Shown piece by piece: positions 56,567-64,000 of a DNA stretch of 64,000 bases. A program made the translations under genes and the position numbers. This DNA is from Melitaea cinxia (taxonomy: Eukaryota; Arthropoda; Insecta; Lepidoptera; Nymphalidae). Where the stretch lies: contig NC_059396.1 in the NCBI RefSeq assembly GCF_905220565.1, positions 3,693,206 through 3,757,205 on the forward strand, read 5' to 3'. The notes under the pieces were generated by a model. The model was not told the origin of the DNA. It was given only the letters and a program-made list of their open reading frames with translations, and searched no databases. Numbering within the stretch: the stretch's first letter is position 1; every line of letters starts with the position of its first letter.

Positions 56567-58609
56567 AACTTTTTTATATCAACCATAAAAGAAAATACGT
56601 AGGTACTATACCTATTGTATCTATGATAAATGTCACAGTAAACTGAATTAAAAAATAAGTCACCAAATAAAATAAAACTTATTATCATTAATATTAAATG
56701 AATTTATTTTAAACTTAATAAAATAAAAACTATTTTATGTAATATTGCTTAATTAAATGTGACCATAACTTTTATACGCATAAAGAATAAAACAACGTGA
56801 GGGGTCTATGTTTATAGTCTTGTTGATTTCAATGAAAAATATCTGATAAAATATATTTATTTCTAAATAACGATTTAATGTAAAGAGTAAAGGTTATGTG
56901 CAAAAAGCCCAAAGCTGTGCATGGAATAAATAAAAAATTAAAAAAAAATGATAAATTAAGCACTGAATGATAGAGGATAATTAAGTTATCAACAAATAAA
57001 AATTTGTGGAACTCTATAAATTTTATTTTATAAAAAATAAACACAATATAAGATATATTTATTCATCATTTTCGATCACAATATTTATTGGTTTGTGGTA
57101 ACTAAAATATGACACATATGTTTGAGATCTAATATATATCATACTATAGCGTGTAATGTCAAGAAAAAGTCTTGTTACGCTATTTTCGATTCGCTATTTC
57201 GCTTCCATCCCGCTCAGTACATGTACAAAACTAGTACAAAACTTGTTATAAGCAGGTTAATCATGTAAAAAAATATCATAACGATACACGTACCAGTTAA
57301 TTTCAATGTCGAAACACATAATCAACATTCAGATACAAAAGTTGATAGAAAGCAATGTACAAAAGAGTCAAAGCGCCATAACGCGTTAACCCTTGCGTCC
57401 CATATTTCCGCCCGGCGGCACCGTGTCTAAACGACCCCGTAATTGATAAGTAAAGGAAAAGAAGAGTACCGCCTTATACATATTTATGAGGATACCCGAA
57501 ATTGCTACGGGACCATGCGAACGACAGCACTTGCGTTCGCCGTCTCATTATGTTTTTAGGGTTACTTTGTTATTGCGTCTTTGATGTTCGCTCGAAATCG
57601 GTAGACGGATTTCAGTCGGCGGCTACTGGGTTGAAATTGGGATTATCGTATATTGTATGTAATGAAATGATAACGGACATGTTATAATCTTATATTATAA
57701 TATAATATGATTTGAGAAAAAAATAACTGAAAAGGTTAATTATAAATAATCGTAATGCACAATAAACAAGCACTGAGTTTAGCCAATGTGTCTCTATGTT
57801 ACGGGTATGTGTTTCTCTACAGAATATATATTTTTTTATATTAAATCAGCTCTTAGCTATTACTAAAAAAATATCTCAACCAGCAAAAGGCTATGCTACA
57901 AAATGAATTAAATTGATAATTTAATTGTCTTCTTTACACAAATCGTAATAAAACACTAACATGACAATAGACAAATTGTAAAAAAAAAATATTAATCCGT
58001 AATATTAAACAATTGACAGATTAACTATAAACCAAAATATATTTAAAACATTAAACAAGGTCACGACAAATTGTTTCGGATTCTTTATACAATGTTATAT
58101 TTGAAAAAAGAATGCATTCAAAACCTAAATCATCTCAGTTTAGAAATTCATCCCAATTTATTATCAGCACCGTTCAGAGTACCACGGAGACATATAACAA
58201 CGGAGTTCGCGTTCAAAAACCACAATAACCAAACATTTTTACCGTCACAAATGCCATTACGACTCTCTTTACGACGATAATCCATTCTCGAATGTTTTCT
58301 GAATTCACACAACGTCTAATACGAAAATCCTGAAGTATTTTATCTGTGTTGTACACGAAGAAGGAAATTTCAAAAGAAAACAATGCCGTTGTAGGTACGT
58401 AATATACTATATATCGATATATGTATACATAAAGTAGTGCCTTTATATTATATAACAATAAAAAAATTATATGTGTATACACAAAATTTCAAATTTCTAG
58501 GTAAATTATCTACAGACGAAAAATAATTGTTGATATCGTCAGTTCTCAAACTCTTATGAAATAAGGTAATTTTTATTTTGCTAGTTAAAAAAAAAAACAA
58601 AAAAATTAA

Positions 58610-58654
58610 AATACAGTCGATTTAAGAACCTCCTCTTTTTTTCAAGTCTGTTTA
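58610..58654 (+). repeat. AACCGACTTC element, 3'-end fragment
   Basis: It has 'aatacagtcgatttaagaac' then 'ctcctctttttttcaagtc', the degenerate 3' terminus. Confidence 0.6.
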
Positions 58655-58739
58655 AAAGCATGTTAAATAACAATGGAAGAAAAAAATATGTATCATAAGA
58701 GTAGTAAATAGTAGTATTCAATAGAAAAAAAAACAAAAC

Positions 58740-58765
<26 letters not shown>
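58740..58765. repeat. (TA)n microsatellite
   Basis: About 13 TA units. Confidence 0.9.
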
Positions 58766-58770
<5 letters not shown>

Positions 58771-59656
58771 GAAGAATATATATACACACAGAAGCAAACA
58801 GCTATTTTAAACTATAAAATTTTGCACATTATAAATTTTCTCGTTCAATTAATTTTGTTGAATGAACGAATGAACGAATGAAATCGTGTTAATTCGCGTG
58901 TGAGCTCGTCGCAGATGTTCGCGACTTCCGTCACGACTGACGGACTGACATCCGACATCTCATGATTTGTTGTTTCAATATGTGATTGAAATAAAACAAC
59001 ACAACACTTATCCAAGAAGCACACAATGTGAATGTGAGTATACGCAGACTTCTTTAGAACACGATAGAACCTTTTAGAAAATGTATTCTAATATTTTTCA
59101 ATGAGTGTAATATTAATATAGATATAGTACTACAAAATACATAAAGATCGGATTCAACGTTGATCTTAATCTGAAAATTATTTTTATTTTTAAAATCTAT
59201 TCACATGTAAAAAGAAAGATTACTTTTCAAATGAAAAATGCGCACATATAACATTCATAAGATATTAAAAACAATTTTAAAAAATTTCAAAGTAGAAGTC
59301 AACTATATAAGAAAAACAATTGTTTATTAAACATTATACATATTTACAATTCACAACATAAGAACTAAATATTTACAGATAGTTTTGGTATAAATCATGT
59401 CCGCGTGGAATCGTGCCAAGAATGCTGGCAGTATTTCCCCGTTGAATCGCTATGCCGATTCTCTGGGCAAAAAATGCACCAGCCCTCTTGTCACCAGTGG
59501 AGGCAATAAGGCGAGGAGTTATCTCATTTAAAAAATTTTTAGCACTGCTACTCCAAGGTCCAAGTGTTAGTCAACTATATTGCGGTTGGCGATTGGTGCC
59601 ATTAATATTGACTTTGATTTGGTTTGCTAATCAATATTGTCAGTCAGTCAGTCAGT

Positions 59657-59938
59657 TCAGCCTAGTGCAGTCCACTGCTGGACATAGGCTTCTTCAAGTT
59701 CGCGCCAGATATCCCGGTTTTCCGCAATCCTCGTCCAGCCTACACCGGCAATTTTACGTAGATCGTCGGTCCAACGGGCTGGAGGACGTCCCACACTGCG
59801 TTTGCCAAGACGCGGTCTCCACTCTAGGACCCGTGTGCTCCAACGGCCATCGGTCCTGCGACACAGATGACCAGCCCACTGCCACTTTAACTTGCTAATT
59901 CTGGGGGCTATGTCGGTTACTTTCGATTTCTCGCGGAT
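59657..59938 (-). pseudogene. RTE-type LINE, C-terminal 93 codons, 5'-truncated
   Basis: The minus strand reads an uninterrupted 93-codon frame plus stop. It includes KLKWQWAGHLCRR, RVLEWRPRLGKRSVGRPPAR, WTDDLRKIAGVGW and EEAYVQQWTALG stop, the conserved C-terminal region beyond the reverse transcriptase of RTE-type non-LTR elements. A (TGAC)n tail (59640-59656) follows. Near-matching repeats ending aatattg (59633-59639, 59945-59951) suggest a target duplication. The lack of stops implies a young insertion or recent activity. It is the reference for the 18516 copy and for the shared SINE tails. Confidence 0.9.
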
Positions 59939-59951
59939 AGAATAAATATTG

Positions 59952-60297
59952 GTAATCTATAAATTAATTTATCATTAAATTAGCAGGATATCTGTACTGA
60001 CAATAAGGATCATAAACAACAATTAGCTGCTAAACAAAAATTAGCTGTTTTATAATACACATAATGAAGTGACATCATATTGCTTCGTGTGTGACCTCCC
60101 CACACATGACGGAGTGTTGAATGATTCCTCGGCTACGCGTACATCTGGACAAGTTGAAAATTTGTTTAGTTTGTGTACAGTAATATTTAAACTAATTTAT
60201 TAATATTTATACTGTACAAGCAAATGATGAACTTTGTAACTTTTGAGCAGGTCATAATAAACCTATCAATAAAAGGTTTATATTATACTAGCTGAGC
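59952..60297. other. AT-rich noncoding DNA
   Basis: Nothing recognised. Confidence 0.4.
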
Positions 60298-60861
60298 CCG
60301 CGGCTACGCCCGCGTTGAAATTAGTGTGTCACAATGTTTTCCCGGCAAACTTCTAGTGAAGCTCTCATCAAAATCGGCTTAGCCGTTCTGTAAACCTTCC
60401 TCTTGCCACTGGCGGAGTCCTCTCTCCAATGGTGAAACCGCATGAAAATTCGTTCAATAGATTTTGAGCGATTCGATCTTCGTTATGAAGATATGCATTA
60501 CTATTAAGATGTTTAACGCAATTTTTTTTTTTATTAAATCACTTAAAATGCTTATCAAACTGAGTAACTTTTTAAAAGGCACAATTAAGTATAATTTAAT
60601 AGTTATTTTTATAAAACCTCTCTATACACCACATTTTTTGTTTTATTTTCAGGCTGTATATGTTTCATACAAACTATCAACCCCAATTAAACCCCTTTGC
60701 GGTGGAATATCGTAAAATCCGTTCTTAGCGGACGTCTGCTATCAATAATCTACCTCCCTGCCAAATTTTATCTTTTTCCATCCTGGATGGATAGACCATC
60801 CAGCGGTTTTTCTGTTCTCGTGATGAGTAAGTTAGTGACCTTTCTCTTTTATATATATAGA
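60298..60861 (-). mobile_element. Helitron, minus orientation, A/T insertion site
   Basis: On the minus strand it starts A|TCTATATATATAAAAGAG (TC at 60860-60861) and ends GGGCGTAGCCGCGGGCTCAG then CTAG|T (60298-60301). The 3' hairpin gcgggcgtagccgc is perfect. It joins an array of its own internal unit on the 5' side (60862-61952). Confidence 0.75.
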
Positions 60862-61952
60862 TTGCGATGCATTATTTGGACACCTCCTTACCATCTATAG
60901 AGCATACATTTTAAATTTCAAGTCGCTTACTTCAAAAACATAGGACTTTCATACAACCTCCCAACCCCCGTTTTATCGCCTTAAGGGTCGAGTTTCGTAA
61001 AATCAGCTCTTAGCGGATGTTTACGCCCTATAAGGAACCTACCTGCCAAATTTCAAGTTTGTAGCTGTTATAGTTTCGGAGATTTCGTGGTGAGGGAGTC
61101 AACCTACCATCCCCCGTTTTAACCCCAAAAATGAGTTGATTTCTAAAGATACATTATTTGGACACCTTCTCACCATCTAAAGAGCGTACATTTTAATTTC
61201 AAGTCTCTTACTTCATACAAACTTCCAACCCCCGTTTTATCCCCTTAGGGGTCGAGTTTTGTAAAATCCGTTCTTAGCGGATGTCTACGCCCTATAAGGA
61301 ACCTACTTGCTAAATTTCAAGTTTGTAGCTGTTATAGTTCCGGAGATTTCGTGATGAGTGAGTCAATCTACCATCCCCGTTTTAACCCCAAAAGAGAGTT
61401 GCTTTCTAAAGATACATTATTTGGACACCTTCTCATCATCTATAAGGCATACATTTTAAATTTCAAGTCTCATACTTCGAAAACATGGGACTTTCACACA
61501 AACTTCCAACCCCCGTTTTACCCCCTTAGGGGTCGAATTTCATGAAATTCGTTCTTAGCGAATGTCTACGCTCTATAAGGAGCCTTCCTGCCAATTTTCA
61601 AGTTTATGGGTGTTATAATTTCGGAGATTTCGTGATGAGTGAGTCAACCTACCACCCCCCGTTTTAACCCCAAAAGGGAGTTGATTTCTAGAGATACATT
61701 ATTTGGACACCCTCTCATCATATGTAGAGCTTACATTTTAAATTTCAACTCTCTTACTTCAAAAACATAGGGCTTTCATACAAACTTGCAACCCCCGTTT
61801 TACCCCCTTAGGGGCCGAGTTTCGTAAAATCCGTTCTTAGCGGATATCTACGTCCTTTATGAAGCCTACCTGCCAAATTTCAAATTTGTAGGTGTTATAG
61901 TTTCGGAGATTTCGTGATGAGTGAGTGACCTTTCGCTTTTATATATATTATA
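60640..61952. repeat. Five-unit ~283-bp tandem array within a Helitron
   Basis: The landmark 'caaccccc(gtttta)' recurs at about 60678, 60961, 61225, 61506 and 61789, giving spacings of 283, 264, 281 and 283 bp. The short unit lacks ~18 bp (aaaacataggactttc). Other landmarks are 'gatacattatttggacacc' and 'cggagatttcgtgatgagtg'. The outer end repeats the Helitron 5' terminus (TC at 61951-61952, next base complement A). Open frames inside are spurious. Confidence 0.88.
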
Positions 61953-62475
61953 GATAATATAACCTGACGATGTAATTTATAGTAGATAGAAAAGGAGCTG
62001 TCAATTACAACGAGGGTTATAATGCGAGAGATCTCCGGTTTTATAATCATTTTCATATTATGTTTGTTGTTTGAAATTGTGGTTTAACAATGAAAGCCTA
62101 TTTTCTGTTTGAAATAATCAGTTTAGCTTACAATCTCAAGCACACTGATCTCCTTCGTGTCTTTTTTATTCCACGTAACATTAACGAAATCGACTGTGCC
62201 CCTGGCACAACTGAAAGCCATTAATCCCAAGAATTAACTAATTAATAATATTCATATTTGATATAGTAACCGTTTCTTACATAAAAATGGTTAGTTATGA
62301 ATTTTTATTTTTAAAATAAGACAGAGTTTTACAGGGTCGATATTTTAAAATACTGATCTACTAACTTAAGTTTAAGTTTTTTTTCAATAAACATCTCTGT
62401 AGCATTCTTCCAATATCACAGGTAAAATATACTTCTTATTATTATTATCGTTACACGTAAGTAAAAATAAAAATC
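61953..62475. other. AT-rich noncoding DNA
   Basis: Nothing recognised. Confidence 0.4.
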
Positions 62476-62515
62476 GCTTCAGCCTGTAATATCCCACTGC
62501 TGGGCATAGGCCTCT
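62476..62515 (-). repeat. Solo RTE/SINE tail
   Basis: The minus strand reads aggcctatgcccagcagtgg followed by GATATTACAGGCTGAAG, the tail of the tRNA-derived SINE family without the body. Confidence 0.7.
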
Positions 62516-62818
62516 AATCAGTTAGTCTTAATTATTATTATTAATGTAACAAATAACTTTAATTATAAATAATCTTATTCTCTTATAGAATCGTTAAGAC
62601 ACATCTGTAATCAATAAAAATTCGTCTTGGCTGTAAATACTATATATAATTAAAAGTAACAATTACTCGATAAGTTTGTTTATCAAATCATTTACAGTTG
62701 GGTATAGGATTTTCTTATTTGGAAGATAAAGGTTTTGATCATAATCTTCCACTCTGGTCACAGGTATCGCAGTGACATCATTTGATAGACGATTATTTCG
62801 TAATACCTATTATAAAAA
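62516..62818. other. AT-rich noncoding DNA
   Basis: Nothing recognised. Confidence 0.4.
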
Positions 62819-62991
62819 CTAGCTGACCCCGCAAAACATTGTTTTGTCATATATGTTATTAACCCCCTTAACCCTGGGGGTACCCTATAACTTAGGAGTA
62901 ATGAAAAATAGATGTTGGCCAATTCTCAGACCTAACCCGATATGCACACAAAATTTCGGAGGAGTATGGTTACTAGCATTGTGACACGAGA
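62819..62991 (-). mobile_element. Short Helitron, minus orientation
   Basis: On the minus strand it starts TCTCGTGTCACAATG (TC at 62990-62991) and ends GGGGTCAGCTAG|T. It shares 'gatgttggcc(a/g)attctcag' with the 24145 copy. At 173 bp it is non-coding. Confidence 0.78.
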
Positions 62992-64000
62992 ATTATATAT
63001 ATAAGAATATATATTATCATCTTTGTCAGCTCAATACAATAAAAAAAAAATAGAAAGTTAGAAAAGTCATCGATACCGTCATGCATTTGAGCCTGCAACA
63101 GATTTTTATATGTATATAAAACGGGATATGCACCATATTTGTTGTTGGTAGTTTGACATGGTGTCAGATGCATTTAGGTCCCAATTTACACATAAATCAT
63201 TGTGATAGTCACCACGAAAGTATATACGCAATATGGATGTATATTGTATAGTATTTTTCCGATTTCCCTTAAAAATACAATTAAAACATTACTAATTTTT
63301 CCAACCGTCGGGTAATTTAATACCTTACTTGTTACGTTCGTTAATGAACCATATGTGGGCTGTTGATGAACGTGGATAAGTTATGCAATGCGAATTTATG
63401 AATTGAGACTTTTTTATATCAACAGATGTACGAGCTACGGTACTATTTCAGTCAGAAGTGTTTTTAAGAATTTTTAATCAGTTTTATTTTTAAATAATAA
63501 GACACATTGTATGTAAGTACATAGTTGATAAACATATTCTATTATCGAATGGGATATTATTTTTAAACAACATATTTTACATGGAGTTTTCCTAGTCTAC
63601 AGGTAGGTACGTAAAAACTACCCAAGTGTTTTTTTTTAAATCAGAGTTAATATTGGAAACTATAATAGGATTTTTTATATGACAATGAATGCACACAAAA
63701 CCATTTATAAAATTTAACTTATGACAATTTAAAATAAAATCATAAAATAATAACAGTTTTTATTGACAGTACGTGAATATACTTTAAAAGATTTTTTTAG
63801 CTGTCAAGTAGTCTGTTTATGACAATAGTGTAGGAGCAGATGTAAATAATAAAAAAAGGCTAAGTGCGCGCAGGAAGTCACCCGATTGTCATGTGTCTGG
63901 GTGTCAACGACCCGAGCTAGATAGATCTAGACTCGCCTTGCTTCGGTCAAATAAGGTATAATTTTTACACTGAAATAATATAGTGATTCAACAGAATTGT
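62992..64000. other. AT-rich noncoding DNA to window end
   Basis: No gene or recognised repeat; a GC-richer patch at 63865-63945 is unassigned. Confidence 0.45.

Larger units (their letters stand above)
56580..59632. other. Noncoding DNA with a possible exon or CpG-rich patch at 57.4-57.7 kb
   Basis: Around 57370-57680 the DNA is GC/CpG-richer. It carries two hydrophobic N-terminus-like frames, MRTTALAFAVSLCF (ATG at 57517, then TAG) and MFLGLLCYCVFDVRSKS (ATG about 57550). Neither has convincing splice context. The rest is AT-rich. Confidence 0.35.

Noticed and set aside
59452..59898. 148-codon plus-strand frame, the longest in the window
   Set aside because: Its second half is antisense to the intact RTE C-terminal frame at 59657-59938, which has real homology; the first half lacks coding character.
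60678..61952. Satellite DNA or CRISPR array
   Set aside because: The ~283-bp units lie within Helitron termini and have no short-repeat/spacer structure; a Helitron-internal minisatellite explains it better.

Overview
This window is AT-rich, intron- or intergenic-type nuclear DNA from a butterfly or moth (Lepidoptera). No complete gene is visible. The assignment rests on repeats typical of lepidopteran genomes: RTE-type LINE tails ending in a 'YVQQWTALG stop' C-terminus, SINEs that reuse that LINE tail, short Helitrons ending CTAG, and an abundant 'AACCGACTTC...GAAGTCGGTT' element. Species cannot be fixed from the sequence alone. Layout: 1-11 kb is mostly single-copy-looking AT-rich DNA with two retro-insertions (3.3 and 7.1 kb) and an (AT)40 microsatellite. 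11-13.4 kb holds two direct copies of a ~500 bp repeat and an element with ~200 bp terminal inverted repeats. 15-18.6 kb has a SINE, a TAA-flanked MITE and an RTE tail with perfect target duplications. 18.7-21.2 kb has a LINE C-terminus and two head-to-tail copies of the AACCGACTTC element. 22.57-22.84 kb (minus) is the best protein-coding candidate, a 92-codon first exon with a good splice donor. 24-30 kb is a dense nest: Helitron within AACCGACTTC element, MITE within a tRNA-like sequence, a ~1 kb foldback, a hAT-type element within a SINE, and a SINE within another repeat. 30-35.6 kb carries more SINE and LINE tails. 38.9-44 kb has tRNA-derived SINEs, a tRNA-like sequence between 16-bp direct repeats, a candidate terminal exon (40.0 kb, minus), a CRE-rich GC island and a candidate signal-peptide exon (43.9 kb, minus). 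44.8-50.5 kb holds further AACCGACTTC, Helitron and SINE copies. 50.5-59 kb is mostly unannotated AT-rich DNA. 59.6-62 kb has an RTE C-terminal fragment and a Helitron locus with a five-unit ~283 bp tandem array. How it fits together: most named features are mobile DNA. The SINE-like families and RTE fragments share the same 3' end ('GCCTATGTCCAGCAGTGG' and variants), which suggests one RTE machinery mobilises them. Several insertions can be polarised and bounded to the base because the window holds both filled and empty copies of the target repeat. The few gene candidates all lie on the minus strand and are isolated exons. No CRISPR, operon or prokaryotic feature is present.
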